Under the pieces are notes generated by a model. The model had not been told where the DNA came from, ran no database searches, and saw only the letters and a program-made list of their open reading frames with translations. A program made the translations under genes and the position numbers. A stretch of DNA of 64,000 bases, from contig OZ038472.1 of the NCBI GenBank assembly GCA_964036295.1, positions 7,524,001-7,588,000 of the forward strand, in the 5' to 3' direction. Numbering within the stretch: the stretch's first letter is position 1; each line of letters begins with the position of its first letter. This document shows positions 34,633 to 43,992 of this stretch, in pieces. The stretch comes from Plumapathes pennacea. Its lineage: Eukaryota > Cnidaria > Anthozoa > Antipatharia > Myriopathidae.

Positions 34633-37600
34633 CTAGTGTTCATAGTCCTGCAGCCACCGAGGTGGTCTGGCTGCCCTGTGAGGCCTTGGGGCCAACGGCA
34701 CAACAATCTCTCCCCGGTCATGTTGCATTGGCATCACGTCATCGACCTGGGTCTCTGGCCTCCTCGCATACTCCTCGTCATCGCTGTCGTCACAAAACCG
34801 GGCAGGAAACAGGGGTGCAGCATTCCCCACTCGTGCCGGGGCAGGTGGACACACTCGCCTGGTTCTTCGTGGTCGGTTCCTGCCTGGCTGCTGTTGGGGG
34901 ATCAGACGTTCCACTGGTACAGTGCAGGGTTTCAGCAAGTTGAAGTGGACTACCTTGCGATTTCTCCTTCTGCCACCCCCAGGGGCTTCAGCCTGGATGC
35001 GATAGGTCACATCAGATAGTGCTTTCACAATTCTCCAAGGTCCCTGCCAGGGTCTCCAGAACTTCTTTGTTTTTCCTCGTGGAATAGCTTTCTGGTAGTA
35101 CCACACACGGTCTCCTTCCTTGAATGGTTCCCCATGGCTATGGACATCATAATGGTCTTTCTGTCTCTTCTGTGCAGTCTTCAAGTTGTTCCGGACAACT
35201 GTTTCTGTTTCCACCATCTGTTGCTTCAGCTTGGCTACGTAGGTGGGGTAGTCTTGTGGTCCTTCTGGTGGGTCTGCCAGCATAGCATCGACTGGTAACC
35301 TTGCTTCCCTACCGAACATGAGCCTGTAGGGTGTATAGCCAGTTGATTTGTGCTCTCTTGTTCGGTATGACATCAAGGCTTTTGGAAGGAGTTCATCCCA
35401 ATCCTTTTGGTTTTCCGACACAAGAGTTCGCAGGATGGATGTGAGGCTCTGTATCATCCGTTCAGCAGGGTCCGACTGAGGATGGTAGGGTGTGGTGCGG
35501 CTTTTGGCTGTGTTAATCAAGTCGCACAGGCCATGGAAAACGGAACCTTCCAGATTGGGGCCTTGGTCACTGTGCAAGCCCTCGGGGCAGCCAAATCTAC
35601 ATACAAAGTCGTCCATTATTCTTCTGGCTACAGAAGGTGCGTCGGTGTTCCTTAGTGGGTATGCTTCGGGCCATTTTGTGAAGAGGTCTGTGACCACCAC
35701 AATGTATTCAAATCCATTGTTTGACTTGGGGAGTGGTCCAACTAGGTCCAGGCACACCTTTTCTAATGGGTAGCCTACGGAAATACTGTGAAGGGGTGCC
35801 TTCCGTGGTTTGGGGGGATTCTTGGCCTGGTTACATTGAGGGCACTGTCGTATGTAGGTCTCTACATCCTCGCTCAGGCCTTGCCAGTAGAAGCGACTTC
35901 GGATTGCCTTAATGGTCTTGTTTACCCCAAGGTGACCTGCCGTAGGGGCGTCATGCAGTTCAGCTAGTACCAGAGGAATGTACTTGGGTGGGAGGCATTT
36001 CTGGACATACGCCACCTGTCCAGTGGCTTCATCAATCCACTTCCTGCAGACTACCCCATCTTTGCATAGCAAGCGATCAAACTGGCTCCAATATGATCGC
36101 ATCTTCCGGGGGCATCCTTGGATATCATCCTTCGGGGGCCGGGTGCCGTTCTCTAGCCAGTCATGGACTGTCCTCAGGGTAGGGTCATCCATTTGAGCCT
36201 GGTGGAGCTGATCCATTGTCCATGGCCTGTCCACAGTCAGGGCGGAGCAGTGGTCATCTTCTGGACTGGATTGTAGCTGTGGCTCCCAGCCACATTGCTT
36301 GCATGATTTCCTTGAGAGACCATCTGCGTTGCCATGAAGTTTTCCTGGGCGGTGCTCAATGCGATATTGGAATTCGGACAGCTTTTCAAGCCACCGAGCA
36401 ACTTGACCTTCTGGTTGCTTAAATGAGTGCAGCCAAATGAGGGCATTGTGGTCTGTTCGCAGTCGGAAGGGCGCACCCAGCAGGTAGTGCCTGAAGTGGT
36501 TTGTCCAATGGACAACTGCTAGCAGTTCCTTTCGTGTAACACAATAGTTCCTTTCTGATTTCGAAAGGCACCGGCTGCCATATGCAACTACTTTTTCCAC
36601 GCCATCTTGTATCTGTGATAGGACTCCACCAAGTCCAACATCACTGGCATCGGTGTCCAAGATAAACTCCTTGGAAAAGTCTGGGAATGTCAAAACAGGT
36701 GGCTCTTGGAGTTTCTGTTTTAGGGTTGAGAATGATTCTTGGCACTTTACTGTCCACTGGAAACTTGTTGCCTTCTTGGTGAGGTCATGGAGGGGGGCAG
36801 CAATATCAGCAAAGTTGGCAACAAATCGTCGGTAATATGATGCTAGCCCGAGGAATGCTTTCAGATCTGTGACTGATGTTGGGGTTGGCCATTCGTCAAT
36901 TGCCTTGGTCTTGCAGGGGTCTGTGGCTACACCATTCTCTGAGACTGTGTAGCCCAGGAAGGAAACACATGGCTGCATGAGTTGACATTTTGTTGGCTTA
37001 ATCTTCAAGCCTGCCTGCCGTAGCCTTGTAAGAACCTCTCTCAACCTCTGTAGGTGTTCCGCTGCAGTCTGTCCAACTATTACAATATCGTCCAAGTAGA
37101 CTACACAGGTCTTCCACTGGAGTCCAGCCAAAACATTGGTCATGAGTCTCTGGAATGTGGCTGGGCCATTACACAATCCAAAGGGCATGACGTTAAATTC
37201 AAAGAGGCCATTCCCCGTGATAAAGGCTGATTTCTCCCTGTCTCGTGGGTCTAAGGGGACTTGGAAGTACCCCGAGGCCAGGTCTAGGGTTGAGAAGTAG
37301 CGGGCTCCTTGGAGGGCATCAAGAGCATCGTCGATACGGGGCAGGGGGAAGCTGTCTTTGGTAGTCACCTCATTTAACTGCCTGAAGTCAATACAGAAGC
37401 GGGGTGTACCATCCCGCTTCTTCACAAGGACAACTGGGGCTGCCCATGGGCTGGTAGATGGGGAAATCAGCTCCTGGTCCAACATCTTTTGGACTTCCTG
37501 CTCCTCAATTTCCCTCTTGTGGAAGGGTAACCGCCGTGGGCCTTGATGGATTGGTGGTGCATCTCCTGTGTGGATCCGGTGGTGGACGACATTGGTTCGA

Positions 37601-38652
37601 CCCAGGTCATGGGCTCCTTTACTAATGACATCATCAAACTCCTCCAGTAGTTCCACCAGTTGTTGTTTCTGTGTCTGTTCAATCCCGTCTAGGTTAAACA
37701 GTTTACTGGCATTTGTGTTATTTGTTTCCCCACTGGATACTGTAGCATTCACTGTGTCCTCCTCTTGGTCACAATCATGAGTGATTTCCCAATCACTTCC
37801 TAGGGTTGAGAAGGTTCCTATGTGTGTGTCCTTGTTCAGTGTCACAGGGGAAGAGAAGGGATTCAAGACTCGCACAAGCATACACCCCGTAGCAGGCTGT
37901 GTCACAGACCTGGCAACAGCAACGCCTTGTTTCTCGACAAAGCTTCCCAGGGGTTCAATGATTCCCACTGGGATCTCCTGAACTGTAGAACTGACATGTC
38001 CTTGCTGATGTTTGGATTGCACCAGTTTCGTTGAAAGGATCATTTCATGGCAACCTGGCACTGTCACCTGTTGTGTCAGGCTCACTCTGCACACTCTCAG
38101 GATGCTCTGGTCCACACTGAGTGGCACTGTCACTCCACCTGGGCCTTGTATGTCCAGTGTGGCATCCACACAGTTAACAACACACTTGTTTCGCAGGAGA
38201 AAATCCATCCCAATGAGACATGATGTTGTCATTGTTTCGACAACCACAAATTTGTGTTCGGTGGTAAACTTTCCCACACAAATTGGGAGGCACACATGAC
38301 CCAGTGCCTTTAGGCCATTCCCACTCACAGATCTTATATGTGTGTTCAGGTGTTCCAGTTGCTTTGAACACTTTGTTTGGATTTCCTTCCACACATCAAC
38401 ATGTAGGAGGGAGATTGTGGCTCCCGAGTCAATTAACATGGGGATATTTATCCCAGCTACCATGCCATTGGCATACAGTGACTGATTGAGTGAAGCTGCA
38501 TGTTCACCTTTACTTACAGTTTGGGTCTCTTTACGGGCTTCATTCCTGACTGACGCTTGACCCTCAGTACCAGTCAGTACCCGTTTCCCGCCCTCTTGGG
38601 TTTGCCTGGTTGGTATCTTGGGCAGTCTCTGCGGAAATGTTCCCCACCACAT
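34633..38652 (-). CDS. pol: LTR retrotransposon Pol: protease, RT, RNase H, integrase
   Basis: Open for 1339 codons, in the -1 frame relative to gag and overlapping it by about 79 bases; translation probably enters by frameshift near 38583-38589 rather than at the first Met. Domains in order: aspartic protease (LIDSGATISLL, about 38430-38400); reverse transcriptase (FCIDFRQLNEVTT, STLDLASGYFQVPL, YLDDIVIVG near 37090); RNase H (ILDTDASDVGLGGVLS, RTDHNALIWL); integrase with HHCC zinc finger (HLGVNKTIKAIRSRFYW, CPQCNQAK) and core residues D (CLDLVGPL), D (HSDQGPN) and E (PQSDPAERM); then a GPW/F-type module (GPWRIVKALSDVTYRI). The spacing before the catalytic Glu appears one residue shorter than the common PQxDGxxER form. 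No stops or frameshifts interrupt it. Confidence 0.93.
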   Translation of the reverse strand: MWWGTFPQRLPKIPTRQTQEGGKRVLTGTEGQASVRNEARKETQTVSKGEHAASLNQSLYANGMVAGINIPMLIDSGATISLLHVDVWKEIQTKCSKQLEHLNTHIRSVSGNGLKALGHVCLPICVGKFTTEHKFVVVETMTTSCLIGMDFLLRNKCVVNCVDATLDIQGPGGVTVPLSVDQSILRVCRVSLTQQVTVPGCHEMILSTKLVQSKHQQGHVSSTVQEIPVGIIEPLGSFVEKQGVAVARSVTQPATGCMLVRVLNPFSSPVTLNKDTHIGTFSTLGSDWEITHDCDQEEDTVNATVSSGETNNTNASKLFNLDGIEQTQKQQLVELLEEFDDVISKGAHDLGRTNVVHHRIHTGDAPPIHQGPRRLPFHKREIEEQEVQKMLDQELISPSTSPWAAPVVLVKKRDGTPRFCIDFRQLNEVTTKDSFPLPRIDDALDALQGARYFSTLDLASGYFQVPLDPRDREKSAFITGNGLFEFNVMPFGLCNGPATFQRLMTNVLAGLQWKTCVVYLDDIVIVGQTAAEHLQRLREVLTRLRQAGLKIKPTKCQLMQPCVSFLGYTVSENGVATDPCKTKAIDEWPTPTSVTDLKAFLGLASYYRRFVANFADIAAPLHDLTKKATSFQWTVKCQESFSTLKQKLQEPPVLTFPDFSKEFILDTDASDVGLGGVLSQIQDGVEKVVAYGSRCLSKSERNYCVTRKELLAVVHWTNHFRHYLLGAPFRLRTDHNALIWLHSFKQPEGQVARWLEKLSEFQYRIEHRPGKLHGNADGLSRKSCKQCGWEPQLQSSPEDDHCSALTVDRPWTMDQLHQAQMDDPTLRTVHDWLENGTRPPKDDIQGCPRKMRSYWSQFDRLLCKDGVVCRKWIDEATGQVAYVQKCLPPKYIPLVLAELHDAPTAGHLGVNKTIKAIRSRFYWQGLSEDVETYIRQCPQCNQAKNPPKPRKAPLHSISVGYPLEKVCLDLVGPLPKSNNGFEYIVVVTDLFTKWPEAYPLRNTDAPSVARRIMDDFVCRFGCPEGLHSDQGPNLEGSVFHGLCDLINTAKSRTTPYHPQSDPAERMIQSLTSILRTLVSENQKDWDELLPKALMSYRTREHKSTGYTPYRLMFGREARLPVDAMLADPPEGPQDYPTYVAKLKQQMVETETVVRNNLKTAQKRQKDHYDVHSHGEPFKEGDRVWYYQKAIPRGKTKKFWRPWQGPWRIVKALSDVTYRIQAEAPGGGRRRNRKVVHFNLLKPCTVPVERLIPQQQPGRNRPRRTRRVCPPAPARVGNAAPLFPARFCDDSDDEEYARRPETQVDDVMPMQHDRGEIVVPLAPRPHRAARPPRWLQDYEH
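38557..38589 (-). promoter_or_regulatory. Candidate -1 ribosomal frameshift signal
   Basis: The minus strand reads G GGA AAC in the gag frame (38583-38589), a canonical X XXY YYZ slippery heptamer. It is followed after GGGTA by a potential stem CTGACTG...CAGTCAG. The pol frame is -1 relative to gag and open here. The in-frame gag stop follows at once. Confidence 0.72.
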
Positions 38653-39422
38653 TCCCAGCAGCCATTGTTGTTGCTGGTGTATCGCCGCTGTCCACTATTC
38701 TGCTGTCGTGGAGTGTCTCTCATATCCTTCATGAGGTTGACCATCTGTTCCATTAAGGCGTTGTTCCTCTGTAATGCTGCCTTCATTTCTTGGGTCTGGT
38801 TTTCTTCCTCAATCCGTGCCACATTCTGGGGTTTTTGTTCCCGTTTTCTTGTGGTTGCCTGTATGTCCTCCAGCGTTTTCTCGTACTTGATGGCCATTTC
38901 GATGGCCTGGTTGAGGGTTTTAGGTTCTGCCAACCTTATTTTCAGCTGCATCTCCGGCTCGTTTAGCGCCCTTATGAACTGAGTTCTGGCCAGCCGGTCC
39001 CTCGTCTCAGCTTTCTCCGTAGGATAAGCTTTCCGAGTCAAAGTCCTGATGACATGTCCTAGGTCTGACAGTGTCTCTCCTTCGGCCCGTTTCTTGGTGC
39101 ATAACTCGGTTTCAAACGCGTCCGGGCACGGCGCTGGATCAAATCGTTGCTCGAGATTTGACGTAAGAGTTTCCCAATCTGCTTTCTCGTCGTCATCCAG
39201 GTCCCGGTAGACTTCGTCTGCTGTCCCATCAAGGTACACGGACAAGAAATCAAGCTTTTTCTGTTCGTTCCAATCGTTCACTTTAGCGACTCGGTTAAAT
39301 TTGTCCAACCACGCTTTGAAGTCTCCCTCGCCTTTGAAAGAACTCGGCTGTACGACAGGTCTTCGTGGCGAATCGGTGGTAGCTGCCGATGCTCCCGGTT
39401 CTCCTTCACTATTAGTTGCCAT
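38574..39422 (-). CDS. gag: LTR retrotransposon Gag
   Basis: A 282-residue structural protein of the virus-like particle. It begins MATNSEGEPG, 18 bases inside the 5' LTR. The capsid-like region (FKGEGDFKAWLDKFNRVAK, LDFLSVYLDGTADEVYRDL) resembles retrotransposon Gag, a basic Gln-rich segment follows, and the C-terminus carries a zinc knuckle CWECGGEHFRRDC. The knuckle spacing is C-x2-C-x3-H-x4-C, one residue shorter than the usual C-x2-C-x4-H-x4-C. The stop TGA follows 6 bases after the slippery heptamer. Confidence 0.88.
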   Translation of the reverse strand: MATNSEGEPGASAATTDSPRRPVVQPSSFKGEGDFKAWLDKFNRVAKVNDWNEQKKLDFLSVYLDGTADEVYRDLDDDEKADWETLTSNLEQRFDPAPCPDAFETELCTKKRAEGETLSDLGHVIRTLTRKAYPTEKAETRDRLARTQFIRALNEPEMQLKIRLAEPKTLNQAIEMAIKYEKTLEDIQATTRKREQKPQNVARIEEENQTQEMKAALQRNNALMEQMVNLMKDMRDTPRQQNSGQRRYTSNNNGCWECGGEHFRRDCPRYQPGKPKRAGNGY

Positions 39423-39439
39423 CCCACGGCTGCCACCAA
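39421..39439 (-). other. Candidate primer-binding site
   Basis: Minus strand directly after the 5' LTR: one T and then TGGTGGCAGCCGTGGGAT. PBSs begin TGG because they pair with the CCA end of a tRNA. The tRNA species is not determined. Confidence 0.6.
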
Positions 39440-39571
39440 TGTGATAACCGGTACAGAAGCGGTTTTATTTCGTTTCTTGAACTTCACAACACGACTCGTG
39501 CTCTCGCTCTCTCGCTCTCTCGCGCATGCGCCTAATTGCATCATCTTTAGGGTCCAGTCCTTTATATCACA
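39440..39571 (-). repeat. LTR, 5' copy of the Ty3/gypsy element
   Basis: Same 132-bp sequence as 34416-34547. It is the upstream LTR for the minus-strand element and should carry the promoter. It contains CTCTCG repeats but no clear TATA box. Confidence 0.9.
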
Positions 39572-39840
39572 AAGATATGAATTTTATTTTCAAGTGGTAA
39601 AAACAATATTTTACCACGAGAAAATAAAATCCATATCTTCAAGCCGCCGTGAAATTTTCTTTTTATTATATTAGACACGAGTGTTTTACGAGAAATTGCA
39701 CAAACAACCGTGCAAAAGCGGGAAATGATGCCAACGATATCCTCACTAGTGAAGATATGGAAAATACGCCACTCGGGTCCCGGATGTAGTTTCGGATGGA
39801 TTTTACGCACGGTATATTTTCCAGTAAATAGAGATTACTT

Positions 39841-39977
39841 CATGGAAAGTGCGCGCGTACGGTTTTTATTCACGAGTTGTGAAGCATCATAAAACGAACG
39901 AGCGAGGCTTTGCGAGCGAGTGAGTTTTATGATACGAAACAACGAGTGAATAAAAACTGTACAAAGCACTTTCCATG
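39841..39977. repeat. Long palindrome
   Basis: CATGGAAAGTGC at the left and GCACTTTCCATG at the right, with paired GTTTTTATTCAC/GTGAATAAAAAC and CATCATAAAAC/GTTTTATGATA inside. It is an imperfect hairpin of about 137 bp in the foldback DNA right of the LTR element. Confidence 0.8.
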
Positions 39978-39989
39978 ATGTTTTCTGTT

Positions 39990-40198
39990 TATTATATACA
40001 TACTGAGACATTTATGATGGGACCGGGAAACCCTTTAAAAGTAGTGAAAAATCGTCGTTCGCAGCTTGTGATTGGACGAACGATTTTTTTCACGTGTGAA
40101 AAGCGTCGTTCGCGGCCTCTCATTGGCTAGAACTCATTTGCGTACGAAATTTTACGATATGGCTTTTTCGTGAGTATGTCTCAGTATGTATATAATAA
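39990..40198. mobile_element. Small TIR element
   Basis: TATTATATACATACTGAGAC at the left is mirrored by GTCTCAGTATGTATATAATA at the right, about 209 bp. The interior has two TCGTTCGC(A/G)GC..TGTGATTGG / CTCATTGGC repeats. Non-coding. Confidence 0.65.
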
Positions 40199-40418
40199 TG
40201 TGAAATACGCGACCCAATCGAACAGGTACATATTAAATTCTGCAAACAAATCCTGGGTGTAAGCTCAAAAGAGCTGTTAACAAAGCCTGCTGAGCCGAGT
40301 TAGGACGTTTGTATTAACTACTGAAATCAAACCGAAGGTCATAACCTCCTGGGCCCAAGTTCTAACATTAGACAAAACTAGACTTGCAAAACAAGCTTTC
40401 CTGGACATGCATGGATAC
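40199..40418 (+). pseudogene. LINE reverse transcriptase fragment, part 2
   Basis: Continues part 1 (34228-34396) with EIRDPIEQVHIKFCKQILGV and SSKELLTKPA, followed by stops and frame breaks, then a QAFLDMHGY segment up to 40418 where another element is inserted. It is clearly decayed. Confidence 0.6.
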
Positions 40419-40819
40419 CCCGGGGGGGTACTCAACAATAGGAATTTGGGTAGGGGTGTTCTGCTGACTCTTATAAAACCCTGACCCTATTCAAGACACA
40501 AAAATGGAAATTTTGCTACCCTGTCTGAGACAAAGTGCTCTCTAATTTGATACCCTGTTCAAGACTAAGTTTAGATAAGTTAGCCTGCGTTGCACGCGTT
40601 TCCACTGGAACATATGAAGAAATCACACAAAAATGACAAGAGCAAAAATGTGGTTGAGGGGGGGAGGGGAAGAGGAGAAAATCTTCAGAAAATAACCCTG
40701 TTTAAGACATGAAAATGTAAAATTTGATACCCTGTTTAAGACAGAAGACCCTGAAAATGATACCCTATCGGGCAGAACATCCCTATATAGGAAATATATG
40801 GGAGAACCCCACCCCCGGG
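40419..40819. mobile_element. MITE with 8-bp target duplication ATGGATAC
   Basis: 401 bp flanked by ATGGATAC at 40411-40418 and 40820-40827. Ends are CCCCGGGGGGGTACTC and CCCCACCCCCGGG, with inner TAGGGGTGTTCTGC / GCAGAACATCCCTA inverted blocks. Removing it and one duplication restores the reading frame of the surrounding LINE. An 8-bp duplication suggests the hAT superfamily. A related sequence is present at about 61,460-61,610. Confidence 0.75.
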
Positions 40820-41223
40820 ATGGATACTCAGACACCAAAGGCTGGGCAGCCCAAATTAAAACCCTTTTGTTTCAAAATGGCTTTGGATATGTATGGGAAT
40901 ATCAACAAAACATTACTCCAAGCACACCTGAATTAAAAAGATTTCACAACAACTTAAAGCAAAGATTGGAAGAAATAGAGATACAAGACTGGCGATCAAG
41001 CCGTTTCAATGATGAATCAGTAGGAGGGAACAAACTAAGAACCTACCGTGAGTTCAAAGCCAAATACAAATTTGAGAATTACTCAAACAAGATTCAAAAT
41101 ACAGAACACCGCAGAGCTTTAACTAAATTGAGAATTAGTGATCACATACTACAACTTGAGCGTGGTTGTTATAACAGAAATTACGTAAGCCCAGAGTTAA
41201 GAAAATGCCCACGTCCCAATTAA
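40820..41223 (+). pseudogene. LINE polyprotein C-terminal fragment, part 3
   Basis: An open stretch resuming after the MITE: GYSDTKGWAAQIKTLLFQNG and ending with RRALTKLRISDHILQLERG then a stop after CPRPN. The last block (TKLRIS.H.L.IE.GRY) is common at the C-terminus of non-LTR retrotransposon proteins, usually followed by a CxxC motif that is lost here. Confidence 0.65.
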
Positions 41224-42744
41224 TAACCAGTGACCAACTACAAAGAACTTAATTCACCCCAAAATCACAAAACGGAAATAGCAAAATATATATACGAGTG
41301 TTTTCAAATTAGGAAAAACATAGCTTTTACAAATTTATCATCATACACATACCTAATGTTATGTAATTTTTATTAGTTAAATCAGAGAAAGGGGTGGGAG
41401 GTACAAACCAAATAACTGGCTAGTAAATGGAATCAGAATACAGGAAATTTCAGAAAACAAATATTTCAAAAATTTCCCGAGGGAACATGCCCTCAGATCC
41501 CCCTAGACAGCTCTGCCCTCAACGCTCCATTGTTTGATTGTCTGCAAGGGGGGTCAAGAGCTTTTCTTATGTTTGTTCACAGCTTTTGCCAGCCCCTAAT
41601 GGACATTCTTTGGGTCTAAAAATGTGGCCTCATTCGCAGTAATATGCTGGTATCATCCTGGCAAATATTTGAAATGAAAGTTTGCATGTCATTTATACAG
41701 AGTAGGAATAGAATAGGGGCTAAATAGGGTGGAACCTTGTGATTCAACATGGGAGGCTACATGAGTTTGCTACTGTGCAAATATTTTGTTTTTGTAGTTG
41801 GAGAGAACCAGTCATGTGGGGTGCCACTTATTCCTTATACATATAGTTTGCAGTTAGTGTGGCAAGCTGGATTTCTGTAGAAGACAACATTATTTTATTT
41901 CACAGGTAAGAGGTTTCTTATGGTTCCAAGTTTTATACCATCTATAATTTCCAAAAGATTTCACTCAGGAAACTGCCTCCTTCAGTGCTCGAGATATCAA
42001 TGGTTACCTGCTATGCCCTGGGCAACCAAAACATTTGTTTGGGCAGATAAATTCAGAGCCAGACAACTAAAAACTATGAAACATCCAATTACTTGAAGTT
42101 CATCTATAGTCTGAAGGGCAACCAACCTAAAACCTTAATGTTGAGGACTATACCTTGTGGTTATAGTCTTTGATCAAAGCAGTGCAGTTTGGTAGCCAAA
42201 ACCATATTAGGAAAGTAATTTTGTTAAGCGTAAATCAGATTGATCAAGCCCTTGCACAACCTCATGTCAGTGTGCTCTGCTAATGTCAACTCATCTCTTG
42301 TGTCCGCTGTATTTTGCACTTGGGTTCTTTTACTTCGTGTCTGCTATTCTTTGGAATAGTCCCATTTCTTTCGGGAATGTCTTCTTCCTCGTCTAGGAGG
42401 AATCAAAGCAATAACATGTTGACAACACTGTATATTGTAATTCACACACTGGCTACTAATAGTCCACATAGTAGATAACACAGCATCACATTTATGCAAC
42501 ACTTGTAATCCTATCCAGTATATACTGTAGCATACTGTAAACATACACACACACACACATACACATACATACATACATATTACATACAATATTAAAATGT
42601 ATTATGAAATTTATTTATATATAAAAATCTAAAAATCCAAAATTACCACATTATTCTCCTCAAAAATTTAAGATTAGTTGTCTGTAATTATGATAAGCAT
42701 GCAGGACATCTGCATGCACCATCAAGCATATCTAATACAGTACA
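41224..42744. other. Intergenic, no supported gene
   Basis: AT-rich sequence. Apart from the LINE 3' flank and a (CA)n/(CATA)n microsatellite around 42540-42595, nothing is recognised. Confidence 0.5.
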
Positions 42745-43723
42745 TTATTATATGACTGTGACGTAGTTTTACCATATAAGGTCGCAACAGAGTGCCGGTA
42801 CGGGAGTGTATTACACACTTCAAATCCGTATTACACTGTAGAAAACCGGTTTGACCGGTTTAGACGCGCGCGTATCACAAATGAATCAAAGATTTTTCTG
42901 AGTGCAAGGTAAAACGGTGCAACGAAAGTCTATGACTTTTCAGATACAAGACCCTTCCATCGAAAGAAACTGTTACTGGATAATTTGTCAAGGAAGAGAA
43001 AGCACAGTTCAGTTGGTGGAAAGCGAACAATCGCCATGGACAAACGGCAGTTCTGACTCCGTAAAGTTTTCCGCACGATGCCGTCATTGTAAACACTGCA
43101 AAATGATTTTCGCCGTGTACGAACACTGTTTTGTGAGTGGTTCCTTTGCTGGAAGGGGTCTTAAACTTTCTACAGCCAGGCAGGAAATCGGTGAGTTGTT
43201 AGTAATCTAACTTGACAACGTGTCGGCGGTAAAAATCCTAGTTGTGTTATGAAAGTTTCAGATTCTTCAACATACACATTCGCTGGCTCTGTTCTTGTGT
43301 TTATTCCTTAACTACTCCGAGAAAATAAAAATCCTGTTTTGAGTACAAAGCTGCTTGCTATTGAAGAACAAAAATGGTTAAAAGTTTAAGCGAAGTGATC
43401 GATTTCAACCGCTCGAAGCACGTTTTTTCGCTGAATATTTATTCTGTCGAAGCAAGCGATTTTTCGTCTCCAGCGCATTTATCTCAGCACATTTTAATCT
43501 GAATTGAACTTCGATCATTTGGTGGCATAACTTCTTTAATTTTCTCTGTCAAGATTTTTAAATCGATGACCGGATTGGAAGCTGTAAGTGAATCTTTGTG
43601 TAAATGAGTGTGCGTACATTTTGCCTGGGATTGAATGAAAACAGTTTTGCTCGAAGTCTCTGTTTTATGTTTGCTGAAATATATTTTATATAAAGGTAAA
43701 ACTACGTCACAGTCATATAATAA
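42745..43723. mobile_element. 979-bp element with 29-bp perfect TIRs
   Basis: TTATTATATGACTGTGACGT plus AGTTTTACC at 42745-42773 is repeated in perfect inversion at 43695-43723. It contains one short plus-strand open frame (42902-43210) with a C-x2-C-x2-C cluster and no transposase motif. A non-autonomous DNA transposon is likely. Confidence 0.75.
42902..43210 (+). CDS. Hypothetical ORF inside a TIR element
   Basis: 102 codons, start ATG at 42902. The protein has a Cys/His cluster CRHCKHCK (C-x2-C-x2-C), is otherwise hydrophilic, and I do not recognise it. GTGGAAAGCGAACAATCGCC here resembles GTGGAAAGCGAACAATCACC in the STPR-like repeat at about 56,004, so the two may share ancestry. It could be a transposon-carried fragment or not a gene. 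Confidence 0.3.
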   Translation: MQGKTVQRKSMTFQIQDPSIERNCYWIICQGRESTVQLVESEQSPWTNGSSDSVKFSARCRHCKHCKMIFAVYEHCFVSGSFAGRGLKLSTARQEIGELLVI

Positions 43724-43730
43724 ATCCCTC

Positions 43731-43866
43731 ATTCGATGGTTTAGTGCGTAATACGGGCCGGCATTTTACTCGTTACTCGCATTTTTCCTCGCCCCGCGGC
43801 GGGGCTCGGAAAAATACGAGCAACTCGTAAAATACCGGCCCGTATTTCACGCTAAACCATTGAATA
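43731..43866. repeat. Long near-perfect palindrome around CGCGGCG
   Basis: Arms of about 65 bp: TTCGATGGTTTAGTGCGTAA at the left mirrors the right end TTCACGCTAAACCATTGAA, with GGGCCGGCATTTTACTCGTT / AACTCGTAAAATACCGGCCC inside. It would form a stable hairpin. Confidence 0.85.
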
Positions 43867-43992
43867 AGATGTATTTAATAGCGCGTACAGCTTTCTTAAA
43901 TGTGTAAAGGATAGTTATATTTACGAAGTTCCTTGTTAATCTTTCCCCAGAGATAGGGACCTAAAATATCTAGAATGCTATGTTTACTGTGC

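Larger units (their letters stand above)
34412..39575 (-). mobile_element. Apparently intact Ty3/gypsy-type LTR retrotransposon
   Basis: 5.16 kb including the AAGA target duplications: 132-bp LTRs at 34416-34547 and 39440-39571, gag (38574-39422) and pol (34633-38652) in overlapping frames, a primer-binding-site candidate and a purine tract. Identical LTRs and open frames indicate a recent insertion. Protease, reverse transcriptase, RNase H, integrase is the Ty3/gypsy order (in copia elements integrase precedes RT). No env-like frame follows pol. Clade is not assigned. Confidence 0.92.
34397..40198. mobile_element. Foldback/MITE DNA inserted in the LINE and hosting the LTR element
   Basis: Left of the LTR element is CACGGCGGCGCGAAGA; right of it the sequence runs AAGATATGAATTTTATTTTC and then an inverted CATATCTTCAAGCCGCCGTG by 39649, so the LTR element sits in one arm of a palindrome. 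Further inverted repeats follow at 39841-39977 and 39990-40198. Together these account for the DNA separating the two LINE parts. The exact outer ends are uncertain and this may be two or three adjacent elements. Confidence 0.5.

Noticed and set aside
35407-35912. Plus-strand open frames across the pol region
   Set aside because: Shadows of the minus-strand polyprotein, which has continuous RT, RNase H and integrase motifs.
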